From an uncultured Porphyromonadaceae bacterium (GTDB lineage: Bacteria > Bacteroidota > Bacteroidia > Bacteroidales > Muribaculaceae), in contig URAU01000012.1 of NCBI GenBank assembly GCA_900545955.1, positions 1 to 64,000 on the forward strand: a DNA stretch of 64,000 nucleotides, in the 5' to 3' direction. Of this stretch, positions 1-9,773 are shown in pieces. Below the pieces are notes generated by a model that was not told the origin of the DNA, made no database searches, and saw only the letters and a list, made by a program, of their open reading frames with translations. Within the stretch, counting starts at the first letter, position 1, and every line of letters begins with the position of its first letter. Position numbers and translations under genes: made by a program.

Positions 1-99
1 CGACACACCTTCTGACGCCCGCCCCCGGCCCGCGCCCCTGATTCCACATCCCCAGCCATAGCATTTCTATGAGCCGGATTTTCCCCACTTTCTGATTTT

Positions 100-1113
100 A
101 TGAAATTCCTAATTACTGGAGCCGCTGGTTTCATCGGCTTCCATCTCGTCATGCGCCTTCATTCCGAAGGGCATACAATTATTGGCTTAGACAATATCAA
201 CAATTATTACGACCCGGCTCTGAAATATGCGCGCCTGCAGGAATGCGGAATTTCTCAGCAAGATATTACCGACCACAAACTCATTACAAGCCAGACACTC
301 AGCAACTATCAGTTTGTAAAAGCCGATTTGCTTGACCGGGATTTTTTACAACAACTTTTTGCTGAAGAGCATTTTGAAGTCGTTGTAAACCTCGCCGCTC
401 AGGCCGGGGTGCGCTACTCCCTGGAAAATCCGTATTCCTACATCGAAAGTAACATAGTCGGATTCCTCAATCTGCTCGAATGTGCGCGCCACAATCCCGT
501 GAAGCATTTTGTATATGCCTCATCCAGTTCTGTTTACGGAGGCAATAAGGAGACACCATTCTCCGAAGCGCACAACGTTGACAATCCCGTATCGCTGTAT
601 GCCGCTACTAAGAAAAGCAACGAGCTGATGGCTCATGTATATTCCAAACTTTACGGCATACCGACCACCGGTCTACGCTTTTTCACCGTCTATGGCCCAT
701 GGGGACGCCCCGACATGGCTCCCATGCTGTTTGCCAAAGCGATTCTGAGCGGCCAACCCATTAAAGTATTCAACAACGGCAACCTATCGCGCGACTTCAC
801 ATATATCGACGACATAATCGAAGGTGTAGACCGAATCATCCCACTCGTTCCCACGGAAGCGATTCCGGCAAAGGTTTTCAATATCGGTTGCGGACACCCG
901 ATGCAACTTATGGACTTCATCCACACTATGGAGCAGGTCTTCAACCGCCCCGCCACCCTCGAAATGAAGCCCATGCAACCCGGCGACGTCTACACCACCT
1001 ACGCCGATACTACCCGACTCCACGAAGCCACCGGCTACGCTCCCTCAACTACGCTACTACATGGCCTTACCGCCTTCTCCGAGTGGTATAACTCCAAGAA
1101 TCCCCTGCGATAA
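100..1113 (+). CDS. NAD-dependent sugar-nucleotide epimerase, UDP-glucuronate 4-epimerase type
   Basis: This 337-residue protein is an extended short-chain dehydrogenase/reductase. The Rossmann glycine motif GAAGFIG lies at residues 7-13, the catalytic YAATK at 167-171, and the Ser-rich ASSSSVYG just before it. The insert DNINNYYDPALK after strand 2 and the full length fit the UDP-glucuronate 4-epimerase group (CapI/WbpP-like), which supplies UDP-galacturonate from UDP-glucuronate in the cytoplasm for surface polysaccharide synthesis. It is the first gene of a + strand polysaccharide cluster, 19 bases before the next start. The family is secure; the exact sugar is inferred from resemblance and could be another UDP-hexose. 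Confidence 0.9.
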   Translation: MKFLITGAAGFIGFHLVMRLHSEGHTIIGLDNINNYYDPALKYARLQECGISQQDITDHKLITSQTLSNYQFVKADLLDRDFLQQLFAEEHFEVVVNLAAQAGVRYSLENPYSYIESNIVGFLNLLECARHNPVKHFVYASSSSVYGGNKETPFSEAHNVDNPVSLYAATKKSNELMAHVYSKLYGIPTTGLRFFTVYGPWGRPDMAPMLFAKAILSGQPIKVFNNGNLSRDFTYIDDIIEGVDRIIPLVPTEAIPAKVFNIGCGHPMQLMDFIHTMEQVFNRPATLEMKPMQPGDVYTTYADTTRLHEATGYAPSTTLLHGLTAFSEWYNSKNPLR

Positions 1114-1132
1114 GCAATCGAGAGCCAAAACA

Positions 1133-1621
1133 ATGTTATCTCTCATTTATTCCCTTGTCAGAAACCTGCGTTTTGGAGCATATGGCAGTCGAATCCGATG
1201 CGTCCTTCTCCGCCGTATGGGCGTAAAAATCGGGTCGAACACATTTATCGGACCGAACATTACAATTGTGCATCCCGAATACCTGACAATCGGCAATAAT
1301 GTTTCGATTCATCAGGATTGCTACATTGATGCCATCGGCAAAGTGGTCATAGGCAATGATATCAGTATCGCGCATCAGGTTTCCATCCTATCGTTCAACC
1401 ATAAATTTGGCAATCCATCAATGCCGATTCGTAACCAGGGAATTGAAACAAAAGAAATTACAATCGACGATGATGTATGGATCGGTTGTAAAGCAGTATT
1501 ACTTCCCGGCACACATCTCAAATCTCGCACTGTTGTTGCAGCCATGGCTCTTTGCAATAAGGAATACTCAGGGAATGAGATAATCGGAGGCATTCCGGCG
1601 CATCATATTAAAGAAATATGA
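1133..1621 (+). CDS. Hexapeptide-repeat acyltransferase (LbH/CysE-LacA-WcaF group)
   Basis: This acyltransferase has a short N-terminal helix followed by left-handed beta-helix hexapeptide repeats such as IGSNTFIGPNITI, LTIGNNVSI and ITIDDDVWIGCKAVLLPG, and it ends in the common GGIPAHHIKEI motif. The family transfers acetyl or other acyl groups from acyl-CoA to sugars. I start it at 1133 (MLSLIYSL), because the upstream in-frame methionine at 1061 lies inside the epimerase gene. Its stop overlaps the flippase start by four bases (ATGA), so the two are probably translationally coupled. The role in decorating the repeat unit is inferred from context. Confidence 0.85.
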   Translation: MLSLIYSLVRNLRFGAYGSRIRCVLLRRMGVKIGSNTFIGPNITIVHPEYLTIGNNVSIHQDCYIDAIGKVVIGNDISIAHQVSILSFNHKFGNPSMPIRNQGIETKEITIDDDVWIGCKAVLLPGTHLKSRTVVAAMALCNKEYSGNEIIGGIPAHHIKEI

Positions 1622-2919
1622 TTGTAAGGCTCAAATCGCTGATTAAAACCGACCTCGGTAAAATCTTTACCGGAAACGTTCTGGTGCAGGTTACAACCGT
1701 CTTACAGGCCGTGATTGTTTCCCGTATCCTCGGGCCACAGGGTAAAGGCGAATTTATTGCCATCATACTTTGGCCTACAATCATCTCAGGCATCTCTATT
1801 CTTGGGCTATATACCGGAATTGCTAAACTTAGCGCCCGGGATATGATTTTCGACCATTGGAATATGGCGAAGTCTACCCTTATAGCCACAACGATTGTCG
1901 GATTAATCGGTACAATGGTGAGCCTCGTATTATCGCCGCATCTAATCGAGATAGAGGATTCGTCGGAATCTGTTTTGAGTCTGACTTTAATATTCTCGGT
2001 TTTCGTATTGATTAACAACGTAGCCCGAGGCTTCAACGCAATCGACCACGGCAGAAAAGACTTTACCCGCTACAGCGTAACCCGCTCCATCCTCAACCCG
2101 ATTTTTTTCATATTTCTACTGGTTCTTTATTTTACGAAGACTCTCTCCCTTGCCACAGTAGTAATATCTTTGCTGAGTGCGAATTTCATTGTCTGCTTAG
2201 TCCGTGTGATTCTATCGCTTTATGCTGAAAGGGAAAAACGGAAATGTTATCCGGTAGCCCGGCTTTTCAAATACAGCCTCAAGTATTCAATATCTGACCT
2301 ATCTGAGCCTATATATACCTATTTCGACAAGGCCATTCTCGCACTTGTACTTTTCAGCTATGATTTAGGTATTTATACTACCGCATATTCTGCCGCGAGT
2401 CTTATAGCCATATTTTCCAATGTGTATGGCACGAAAGTGTTTTCCGACCTTGCCGGAGGCTCATCAGCCGCCGCAATCAACGTAATGTTGCGTCAGAACC
2501 TGATTCTTATGGGCATAGCCGCCGTGGGATTAGTTTTTATCATTCCTCTGATGGTGCCAATAGTTTTCGGATATGATTTTTCACCGGCAATTCTTCCGGC
2601 AATTATATTGCTTGCCACTTGCATTCTACAGGGTCAATCCTACATCGTAGAGCGAGGGATTCTTGCACTTGGATTCCCATACGCCGGAGCAAAAGCTAAG
2701 GGCATCAGCATGATAACGCTTACGGCTCTTGCTTTCACATGCAAGTGGCTCGGATTCATCAATATCTACGTAATGGTAGCGATTATAACAATCTGCCAGG
2801 GCTGCTATTTCGCTTATATGCTCCTTCAATACCGCAAACTCTGCCATATTCATCTTGACATAATTCCTAATAAAACCGACTTCAATATTATCTTCTCCAG
2901 AATTATTTCTCGGCGTTAG
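1618..2919 (+). CDS. Oligosaccharide-unit flippase, Wzx/MATE-like
   Basis: This 433-residue, very hydrophobic protein has about 12 predicted membrane segments. The N-terminus (GNVLVQVTTVLQAVIVSRILGPQGKGEF) is typical of polysaccharide biosynthesis proteins in the MVF/MOP superfamily. It should move the lipid-linked repeat unit from the cytoplasmic to the periplasmic face of the inner membrane for polymerisation. It starts inside the preceding acyltransferase stop and sits 24 bases before the polymerase candidate, the usual Wzx-Wzy pairing. The coding DNA is much AT-richer than the housekeeping genes further right, which suggests transfer of the cluster. Confidence 0.85.
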   Translation: MIVRLKSLIKTDLGKIFTGNVLVQVTTVLQAVIVSRILGPQGKGEFIAIILWPTIISGISILGLYTGIAKLSARDMIFDHWNMAKSTLIATTIVGLIGTMVSLVLSPHLIEIEDSSESVLSLTLIFSVFVLINNVARGFNAIDHGRKDFTRYSVTRSILNPIFFIFLLVLYFTKTLSLATVVISLLSANFIVCLVRVILSLYAEREKRKCYPVARLFKYSLKYSISDLSEPIYTYFDKAILALVLFSYDLGIYTTAYSAASLIAIFSNVYGTKVFSDLAGGSSAAAINVMLRQNLILMGIAAVGLVFIIPLMVPIVFGYDFSPAILPAIILLATCILQGQSYIVERGILALGFPYAGAKAKGISMITLTALAFTCKWLGFINIYVMVAIITICQGCYFAYMLLQYRKLCHIHLDIIPNKTDFNIIFSRIISRR

Positions 2920-2943
2920 CCCTTCTTCAATCGCCTCAGACGT

Positions 2944-4203
2944 ATGAGTCAAATACTAATAATTCTTTTCGCAATAATCAACGTACTACTGCTTTATGAT
3001 GGATTACGAAAAAAATCTGTCATGGGAGTATTCCGGTTCCCATTCATCATAGCTTGTGTTAACCTAACGTTCATATACCCGCAACTTACTGCCATTGCCG
3101 CACATGTAAAGAATCCGGATGCGTATCTTACTACATCCGTACTCCACATGTGCTTATGTACAGTTGCGGTCTGGGCGGGCTTCGTAATTGGGACTTCGGG
3201 GAATCTTCGCAATCAGTTTATTCGTCGCTTCAATCCTCAAAAAATCATACCCGTTGCGATTCTATTTCTATTTATAGGCATATCAGCCTACCTTATAAAT
3301 CGTGGCGTATATAAAGGTGGAAAAATCAGCGGTCCATTTGTAATTGTCAATTTCTTTACCGCATATATAAATTATGCCCTCATTCTGATTATGATGGCTT
3401 TATACCTGCCGGGTAAAAAAAGTAACGCAAGATTCCTGCTTTTCATTGTTCTTGTTATCGCAATCGATCAATTTATCAATCAGGCTCGCCGAGCAAATGC
3501 ACTATATATTGCAATGATTATCGGCTACTTCTACATGCTTTATTGCTCGCAAAAGAAATACGCCTTAGTAAAATACGTAATTCCCGGAGTATTTCTCTTT
3601 GGTATGCTATTTAATACAGTCATTGCCCAGTACCGCGAAAATGCGTATTCCGGAGAAGTCAGTGCCGTAGAGAATGTTGAATCACTTGATTTTGGCTCGG
3701 AGAAAGAAAATAACGCAAACCTGGCTAAAGGTGAAGTAAATAATGCCATCAAAGCCATCAATCTTTGTGAGTCCTACCACCTCTATGATTATGGTGCATC
3801 AAACTGGAATCGCACAATTAACGATCTTGTCCCCAAATTTTTAGTGGGTTCTACACTGAAACAACAGCTATTTCTTCCAACCGCCTACGACCAATTTGTC
3901 ACATCCCTAACCAAAAGTGGAAGTACAATGACCGGCTATTTCGACAGTTACGCTTCATTTGGTTTATTGGGATTCATTAAGTTTTTCATTATTGCCCTAA
4001 TAATGGGAGTATTATGGAAAAGACGCAATTTATCAGACATTTCCATTTTCCTATATCTTGCGCTACTTACGCCTGGAATTCATGCAATTACGCACTCTAC
4101 AAACGCTGTATTTTCGGCCTTAATCATATACGCCTTTTTCGTATTTCCCATACTTAAAGCAATCTCAAAGAACATTCCCTATCGCACAGCTATCAATGTT
4201 TAG
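2944..4203 (+). CDS. O-antigen/exopolysaccharide polymerase, Wzy-like
   Basis: This 419-residue integral membrane protein has roughly ten membrane segments and a large central periplasmic loop (about residues 235-320, containing YHLYDYGASNWNRTINDLVP). That is the layout of oligosaccharide repeat-unit polymerases (O-antigen ligase/polymerase superfamily). Sequence motifs are weak in this family, so the call rests on topology and on position next to the flippase inside a glycosyltransferase cluster. It overlaps the next gene by eight bases. The family would join flipped repeat units in the periplasm; linkage specificity cannot be read from the sequence. Confidence 0.7.
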   Translation: MSQILIILFAIINVLLLYDGLRKKSVMGVFRFPFIIACVNLTFIYPQLTAIAAHVKNPDAYLTTSVLHMCLCTVAVWAGFVIGTSGNLRNQFIRRFNPQKIIPVAILFLFIGISAYLINRGVYKGGKISGPFVIVNFFTAYINYALILIMMALYLPGKKSNARFLLFIVLVIAIDQFINQARRANALYIAMIIGYFYMLYCSQKKYALVKYVIPGVFLFGMLFNTVIAQYRENAYSGEVSAVENVESLDFGSEKENNANLAKGEVNNAIKAINLCESYHLYDYGASNWNRTINDLVPKFLVGSTLKQQLFLPTAYDQFVTSLTKSGSTMTGYFDSYASFGLLGFIKFFIIALIMGVLWKRRNLSDISIFLYLALLTPGIHAITHSTNAVFSALIIYAFFVFPILKAISKNIPYRTAINV

Positions 4204-4864
4204 ATTTCTTTGTCAAATCCTCTTCTGGATATTTCCATGGTTCATCCGGCGCAGATGTTTGACGTGGGCGTATGGATATCATATCGATTCCACAGCTCAT
4301 ATCGGTTTCTCAATCATTCTTGCTAAAAAGCTATGGATGGAAGCTAATTCCAGCATTGGCCATTTATGTATTTGCAAAAAAATCGATAGACTTGAACTAC
4401 ATGAATCTGCCAGCATGGGAAATCTCAATAAAATTACCGGGTTCCCGACTAATGACAGTTCAGTGATTCATTTTCATCATGTCAAAGACAGAAAATGTGA
4501 ACTGATAATCGGAAAACATACCGGAATAACAAGCAATCATTATTTCGATTGCAATGGTGGAATCAGAATTGGAGCATTCTGTCAAATTGCCGGATTCGAT
4601 ACAGCTTTCATGACTCATAGCATAGACCTCAATCGCAGCATTCAGGATGCAGGGCCAATTGAGATTGGAGATTACTGCTTTATAGGGGCAAGATGCATTC
4701 TATTAAAGGGTGTTAAGATTGCCGATAAAACGGCAATAAGCGCTATGTCGTTGGTTAACAAAAGTCTCACCACTTCAAATGCCCTATACGGAGGTGTACC
4801 TTGCAAGTTCCTTAAAGATTTAGGCGAGGCTAAGTTTTTCTCACGAGAAATAGGTTTTGTATGA
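4196..4864 (+). CDS. Hexapeptide acyltransferase, second in cluster
   Basis: This 222-residue protein starts with a hydrophobic, basic N-terminus (MFRFLCQILFWIFPWFIRRR), possibly a membrane-associating helix. It continues with left-handed beta-helix turns (LIIGKHTGITSNH, IRIGAFCQIAGF, IEIGDYCFIGARCILLKGVKI) and the closing LYGGVPCKFLKDL. It resembles the first acyltransferase of the cluster and presumably acetylates a different sugar position. The start lies eight bases inside the polymerase gene and the stop shares ATGA with the following glycosyltransferase, so it is embedded in one transcript. Confidence 0.8.
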   Translation: MFRFLCQILFWIFPWFIRRRCLTWAYGYHIDSTAHIGFSIILAKKLWMEANSSIGHLCICKKIDRLELHESASMGNLNKITGFPTNDSSVIHFHHVKDRKCELIIGKHTGITSNHYFDCNGGIRIGAFCQIAGFDTAFMTHSIDLNRSIQDAGPIEIGDYCFIGARCILLKGVKIADKTAISAMSLVNKSLTTSNALYGGVPCKFLKDLGEAKFFSREIGFV

Positions 4865-6057
4865 AGATAATTGTGTCGCAATACGGAGCGAGGAGAAGGT
4901 ATCTCATTCCACAGATATTAGATAATAGAGGAGTATTATATAAACTCTATACTGATTCGAATGCCGATAGTGCCCTTGGTCGATTTGCCAAACTGCTATC
5001 TCGAGTATTTGGCAAAAAACCACAACTCACAAGATTAACCAAGCGCAATACACAGATATCAGATGCCAAAATCTTTTCCAATGACTCTTTACAGATAAAA
5101 ATTCTCGCAAAAAAATTACTTAAGCGTCCGAACAAAGAAATTATGGACCTTATTTTTGAAGGTTCAGCAAAAGCATTTATACGCGAAGGAGTTGGGGATG
5201 CAGACTGGCTGTATACGATGTTTATTGAGAACTTTGATTTTACAAAATATGCCAAAAACGCCGGATTAAAAATCCTGGCTGACATCTATGAAAACCCATA
5301 TATATTCCGAGATTTAGTTGATGAGCTCAATCATCCGGAATTTGAATGCATCCGTTATACAGCGCAAAATCATATTGTACAAGCCGAATTAAGAGAAAAA
5401 TACTTGGATGACCTACTAAGAATAGCCGATAAATTGTTGGTCCCATCAAATTATGTTCGCTACTGCTTGAAAAGAAGTCCTAATTACGACGAAACAAAAA
5501 TCAATGTCATTCCATATGTCTCCTCTGTAGCAAACACTACATATGCGAATAATCCAATTAAAGGCAGAATCATATGGATTGGCAATGACCCAGTGAGAAA
5601 AGGGCTTTTATATGCGAATAAAGCTGTCAAACGACTTCAAGAACGGGGCTTTAATATTGATTTTCGCGTAATAGGGCCTCTTCCATCCGAATTAAAGGCT
5701 TCGACTCATTTTTCTAATATCAACTTCCTGGGCTATCTAAACAAAGAACAACTTCGTGAAGAATTTAACTCCGCTGATATGTTTGTGTTTCCCACCTTAG
5801 CTGAAGGATTTGCAGGTGTTCTCCTTGAGGCTGCAAGCTTTGGAGTACCTATAATAACGACCGCCGCATCAGGGTTTGAAGAAAATTTCCCTGGATATAT
5901 TGTCCCATTTCGGGATGTTGAAAGCATTGCAAAGGCTATAGAGCGACTTTTAAATGACCGCGACCTGCGAAATACAATTTCAAAGAATACATTTCAATAT
6001 GCTCAATCTTTTTCGAGAGAAGTATTTGCAGAAAGGCTTATGAATCTGTTTGATTAA
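4861..6057 (+). CDS. Glycosyltransferase family 4-like (GT-B fold)
   Basis: This 398-residue protein has the C-terminal signature of retaining GT4 enzymes: GRIIWIGNDPVRKGLLYA at the start of the second Rossmann domain and the EX7E element EGFAGVLLE followed by GVPIITTAASGFEE. The N-terminal half is divergent, as is usual for the acceptor domain. It would transfer an activated sugar to the growing lipid-linked repeat unit on the cytoplasmic face of the membrane. It overlaps the preceding gene by four bases and its stop directly abuts the next start. Donor and acceptor cannot be determined. Confidence 0.85.
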   Translation: MKIIVSQYGARRRYLIPQILDNRGVLYKLYTDSNADSALGRFAKLLSRVFGKKPQLTRLTKRNTQISDAKIFSNDSLQIKILAKKLLKRPNKEIMDLIFEGSAKAFIREGVGDADWLYTMFIENFDFTKYAKNAGLKILADIYENPYIFRDLVDELNHPEFECIRYTAQNHIVQAELREKYLDDLLRIADKLLVPSNYVRYCLKRSPNYDETKINVIPYVSSVANTTYANNPIKGRIIWIGNDPVRKGLLYANKAVKRLQERGFNIDFRVIGPLPSELKASTHFSNINFLGYLNKEQLREEFNSADMFVFPTLAEGFAGVLLEAASFGVPIITTAASGFEENFPGYIVPFRDVESIAKAIERLLNDRDLRNTISKNTFQYAQSFSREVFAERLMNLFD

Positions 6058-7050
6058 ATGAAAAACTATAACCCTGGAATTGGAATACTCAAGTTCTTTG
6101 CCGCATTTCTGGTGGTTTGGATTCACCTTGGTGTCCGAGGGGTTGGGGATCCACATGTCGAGCAATTTACCATTTATTCCGATGCACTCTGCAGAATTGC
6201 CGTTCCGCTCTTTTTTATCATAACGGGTTATTATTATATTGATATTGAACAGAGAATTAAACCTAAACTAAAAAAAATAATCCTTACAACAATTTCAGTA
6301 GCAATCGTATATGCCGGTATATTTCTTCTGAATCATTCAAATTCATCTACTTTTACACCTAATTCTACTTGGTTTTTCAAATTCTTGTTGTTTAACAATT
6401 TCTCTCCGATTGGTATTCATCTATGGTATCTATTTGCCCTGATATATTCTCTCTTTTTTATACGCATTTTGAGACAACATGTATCCGATAACAATCTATA
6501 TATAATTGCACTATCTCTACTTATCACAGGCTGCCTCATAAACTATACATCCTATAATGAATATGTTCGAAACTGGATATTTATAGGAATACCAAATATC
6601 TGTTTAGGATTATTCCTTCGCCAACATTTTCATTATAACCAGATACGGAAAATTTTCCTCACTTGCTTCATTTTATTGGTCCTATTATTTTTAGAAGTAT
6701 ATCTTCGTAGACAATTACATATTGAAGCTGGAAGGGACTTGTTTATTGTTCAATCATTTCTCGCCGGGGGGGTAATACTATTAATTGTAAATCAGCCTAT
6801 TAAAAATACAGGGGTTATTGCATTGTGTGCGCGACTTGGCAAACACTCAGACTCAATCTATTATTTTCATCTCGCCGTCTATGCATTTATAGCGAGCATT
6901 GTGTCTTTCGATAGACCGCTAATGATTATCAGCCGACCATTTATCACTTTTATTCTCACATTAGCCTTATCAATAGCCTTCACAAAAATCATTACCCCAT
7001 TTAAATCACTCATTAAAAAAGAGAATCTATCTAAAAATACATCTATATGA
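6058..7050 (+). CDS. Acyltransferase 3 family membrane protein
   Basis: This 330-residue protein has about ten membrane segments. The opening GIGILKFFAAFLVVWIHLG carries the histidine typical of acyltransferase-3 (OafA/WecH-like) enzymes, followed by RIAVPLFFIITGYYY. These proteins move acyl groups across or at the inner membrane onto carbohydrate hydroxyls. It starts at the base after the upstream stop and overlaps the next gene by four bases, so it is part of the same transcript. Together with the hexapeptide enzymes it suggests a polysaccharide with several acyl decorations (inference). Confidence 0.85.
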   Translation: MKNYNPGIGILKFFAAFLVVWIHLGVRGVGDPHVEQFTIYSDALCRIAVPLFFIITGYYYIDIEQRIKPKLKKIILTTISVAIVYAGIFLLNHSNSSTFTPNSTWFFKFLLFNNFSPIGIHLWYLFALIYSLFFIRILRQHVSDNNLYIIALSLLITGCLINYTSYNEYVRNWIFIGIPNICLGLFLRQHFHYNQIRKIFLTCFILLVLLFLEVYLRRQLHIEAGRDLFIVQSFLAGGVILLIVNQPIKNTGVIALCARLGKHSDSIYYFHLAVYAFIASIVSFDRPLMIISRPFITFILTLALSIAFTKIITPFKSLIKKENLSKNTSI

Positions 7051-8132
7051 ACATTGTTTATTGGACAGCAAGTATAGATTTACATACAATTTATGTATTT
7101 GACTATTTGGGAAAAGTCCACAATGTTGTAGTAGCATATTGTCAACGTTCTTTTAGGGATTATGTCAATATTGATGTCTCCAATTGTAAACTTTTTGAAA
7201 TAACTACACCCTCAGATATTGCGCAATTACTTGATATAACATCGGATTATATCCATATATCAAATGCCTTCAAGGTAATGCGGGAGCATAGTATCCTAAA
7301 AAAAGCTCTCTCCAAGTTGGTAAAAAGACATTTTACTCTTATTTCTCTTTTCCAAGAACAATATCCCTATGAAGGGTTCTTAGGATATCTCCGGAAAATC
7401 AAATGGACCTGGATGTATAAATTCGGTCTTGGCAGACATCATAAACTTATCGGATATTGTGGTGAAAAGGCGTATCGTTCGCTGCGACTTGCATCCATTC
7501 CAGACGAAAAACTCGCTGAATTCATATATAGTCCATGGTATAAAGCGTCTATTCAACTAATTCAGACAAGCAAACCAACCTTCATTATGGTTGGCCAACT
7601 CGTCACTCGTAAAAGGGTAATAGAAACCATATTAGCATGTAAACAGATACACGCCGATTTTGATTTTAAGATAATCGGCGACGGTCCTCTAAAAAATAAA
7701 ATTCTGAATGCCATTTGTCAAGATAAGCGCTTTAGATTCCTGGGAACTCTTCCTCCTGAAAAGGTACAAAAAGAATATTCTTCATCCGACACGCTCATTT
7801 TATCATCTGCATTCGATGGTTGGGGATGCTCGGTAAATGAAGCTCTCTCGCAAGGTTGCAGAGTAATTGTGTCCGATTCATGTGGAGCCTCCTCTCTGAT
7901 TAAAGCTAATGGCAGACTTGGGAATGTGTTCAAATCCGATGACTGGACGCAATTCACACAACTAATTAAAAGCTACATAAACGCAGGCTCATTGAACTTA
8001 TCAGAAAAAGAATCTATTCAACGATGGTCTGCCTGTATTCATCCCAAAGTTCTGGCTGAATACCTCAATGCACTGCTAATTTGGAAGTTCCACAATGGAA
8101 ATAAACCAGATGCACCCTGGCATAATAACTAA
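7047..8132 (+). CDS. Glycosyltransferase, GT4-like with altered EX7E motif
   Basis: This 361-residue protein has a recognisable GT-B C-terminal domain (PTFIMVGQLVTRKRVIETI, then DFKIIGDGPLKNKI). The usual EX7E pair is replaced by DGWGCSVNE, with Asp in the first position, followed by SQGCRVIVSDSCGAS. The N-terminal domain is not clearly assignable. It should add one sugar to the repeat unit. The coding DNA is as AT-rich as the rest of the cluster core. A 30-base gap follows before the next glycosyltransferase, where base composition begins to return to the genome norm. Confidence 0.8.
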   Translation: MNIVYWTASIDLHTIYVFDYLGKVHNVVVAYCQRSFRDYVNIDVSNCKLFEITTPSDIAQLLDITSDYIHISNAFKVMREHSILKKALSKLVKRHFTLISLFQEQYPYEGFLGYLRKIKWTWMYKFGLGRHHKLIGYCGEKAYRSLRLASIPDEKLAEFIYSPWYKASIQLIQTSKPTFIMVGQLVTRKRVIETILACKQIHADFDFKIIGDGPLKNKILNAICQDKRFRFLGTLPPEKVQKEYSSSDTLILSSAFDGWGCSVNEALSQGCRVIVSDSCGASSLIKANGRLGNVFKSDDWTQFTQLIKSYINAGSLNLSEKESIQRWSACIHPKVLAEYLNALLIWKFHNGNKPDAPWHNN

Positions 8133-8162
8133 AAGAAATCTATCATTCACTAAAGAATAGCA

Positions 8163-9317
8163 ATGAGAGTTTTATTTGTAGGCGACTCCAATTCCAGAGG
8201 TGCCGGTGGTCTGTATGCCACAATCAGCGCCACGACAAAGGCGTTGTTGGCAAAGGATATTGAGGTCGCCCTGCTCGCTTTCAACGACTCCCACTCTCGT
8301 GAGGATGCTAAAGCTTACGGCGAGGTTCCTCAACTATGTTATCACCGGGTCGATGTGCCGCTGCTTTCTACGCTTGGATATTCACGCGACATCCACAACC
8401 TGATAGAAGAGTATCAGCCTGATATAATCCATTCGCAAGGACTGTGGATGTATCATTCGGCGGCTGTGCTCCGCTACAAGAAGCGGCATCCGGAAGTCAA
8501 GGTGATTGTTCAGCCCCACGGGATGCTCGACCCTTGGGCGGTACGGAATTCCGGATGGAAAAAGCGCATCGTAGGATATTGGTATGAGTATCAAAATCTT
8601 CGTCGGGCCGACTGTATACATGCTCTATGCCAGAGCGAGGCGGATGCCATCAGAGAGTTCGGACTTAAAAATCAAATCGCAATAATTCCGAACGGAATTG
8701 ACCTCCCCGGCTGTTCGCTCGACGAGATTATTGCCCGACGTCAAAATACCGGCGGACGCAAAACGCTGCTTTTCATCGGACGAATCCACCCCAAAAAGGG
8801 TCTCCGCGAATTTATTGAAGCATTGGCAATTTTAAAACGCCGACTACCTGATTTAGTCAATGAATGGCATGTGAAAATAGCTGGGTGGGATCAGCTCAAT
8901 CATACAGCCGAGCTAAAAACGCTCATTGATTCAAAGAATCTGAGTGACTGCATAACACTTGTAGGGGCTGCGTTCGGCGATGAAAAAGAACGTCTGCTAA
9001 CCGAGGCATCAGCCTTTATTCTACCGAGTTTCAGTGAAGGGCTGCCGATGAGCGTACTCGAGGCATGGGCATACGCCTTACCTGTTGTGATTACTCCACA
9101 TTGCAATTTACCGGAGGGAAGCGAAGCAGACGCAGCATTGCTTTGCGAGCCAAAACCGGAAAGTATTGCCGACTCCCTGATATCTCTTTTCTCCATGTCG
9201 GCAAATCAAAGAACAGAAATAGGAATAAATGGGCGCCGACTGGTTGAGAGGCAATTCTCATGGCCACACATTGCCGATGAGACAATCAGGCTATACAAAT
9301 CTCTTCTCTCCAAATAA
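8163..9317 (+). CDS. Glycosyltransferase family 4
   Basis: This 384-residue protein has both GT4 domains. The N-terminal part includes GAGGLYATISATTKALL and HSQGLWMYHSAAVLRY, and the C-terminal part has TLLFIGRIHPKKGLREFIEA and the EX7E motif EGLPMSVLE followed by ALPVVITPHCNLPEG. It is of normal length for the family. The HSQGLW segment is common in Bacteroidetes exopolysaccharide glycosyltransferases. It acts on the cytoplasmic side of the inner membrane in repeat-unit assembly. Sugar specificity is unknown. Confidence 0.9.
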   Translation: MRVLFVGDSNSRGAGGLYATISATTKALLAKDIEVALLAFNDSHSREDAKAYGEVPQLCYHRVDVPLLSTLGYSRDIHNLIEEYQPDIIHSQGLWMYHSAAVLRYKKRHPEVKVIVQPHGMLDPWAVRNSGWKKRIVGYWYEYQNLRRADCIHALCQSEADAIREFGLKNQIAIIPNGIDLPGCSLDEIIARRQNTGGRKTLLFIGRIHPKKGLREFIEALAILKRRLPDLVNEWHVKIAGWDQLNHTAELKTLIDSKNLSDCITLVGAAFGDEKERLLTEASAFILPSFSEGLPMSVLEAWAYALPVVITPHCNLPEGSEADAALLCEPKPESIADSLISLFSMSANQRTEIGINGRRLVERQFSWPHIADETIRLYKSLLSK

Positions 9318-9341
9318 AATTCATAAGTACGTTTTCTCGAC

Positions 9342-9773
9342 ATGACAAACGAACAAAAGGATATGATTGCAACGTATATTACGGCATTCAAGAATTTTCT
9401 TGCACGCCATATACTCCCCGACGTTGCAATCCGCGCCACGGTCTATCCGACAAGCGACCAGGTGCTTCTGGTTATTACCCTCAACCGCAACAATCAGGGG
9501 GGTACGGAGTTCCGCCATGAGTGCGCCTCGACCGAAGAGGCTTTTCAGAGGGCCGGTGTAGATCCCGACCTGCTCCCGGAGTCGGACGAATACAGCCACA
9601 GAATCGGCGTAAGCGCTTCAAGCATTGTGAGTCTTAAAAGCTACGAACCTGCAAACTGGACCACTGAACGGGCAGATAAAGTGGTCAAGGCCATCGCAGA
9701 TATGATAAATTCCGCCAAGAAGAGAATGGAGCGTCCACGCCTTCGCCGCACCCCAAAATTAGCCGTTGACTGA
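9342..9773 (+). CDS. Conserved-looking hypothetical protein in polysaccharide cluster
   Basis: I do not recognise this 143-residue protein. It is soluble, with no signal peptide or membrane segment, and ends in a basic tail (AKKRMERPRLRRTPKL). Its codon use resembles the neighbouring genes and its stop overlaps the next start by one base (TGATG), so it is probably a real, co-transcribed gene. The mixed beta/alpha pattern around IRATVYPTSDQVLLVITLNR gives no functional hint. A link to polysaccharide synthesis is only positional. Confidence 0.6.
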   Translation: MTNEQKDMIATYITAFKNFLARHILPDVAIRATVYPTSDQVLLVITLNRNNQGGTEFRHECASTEEAFQRAGVDPDLLPESDEYSHRIGVSASSIVSLKSYEPANWTTERADKVVKAIADMINSAKKRMERPRLRRTPKLAVD

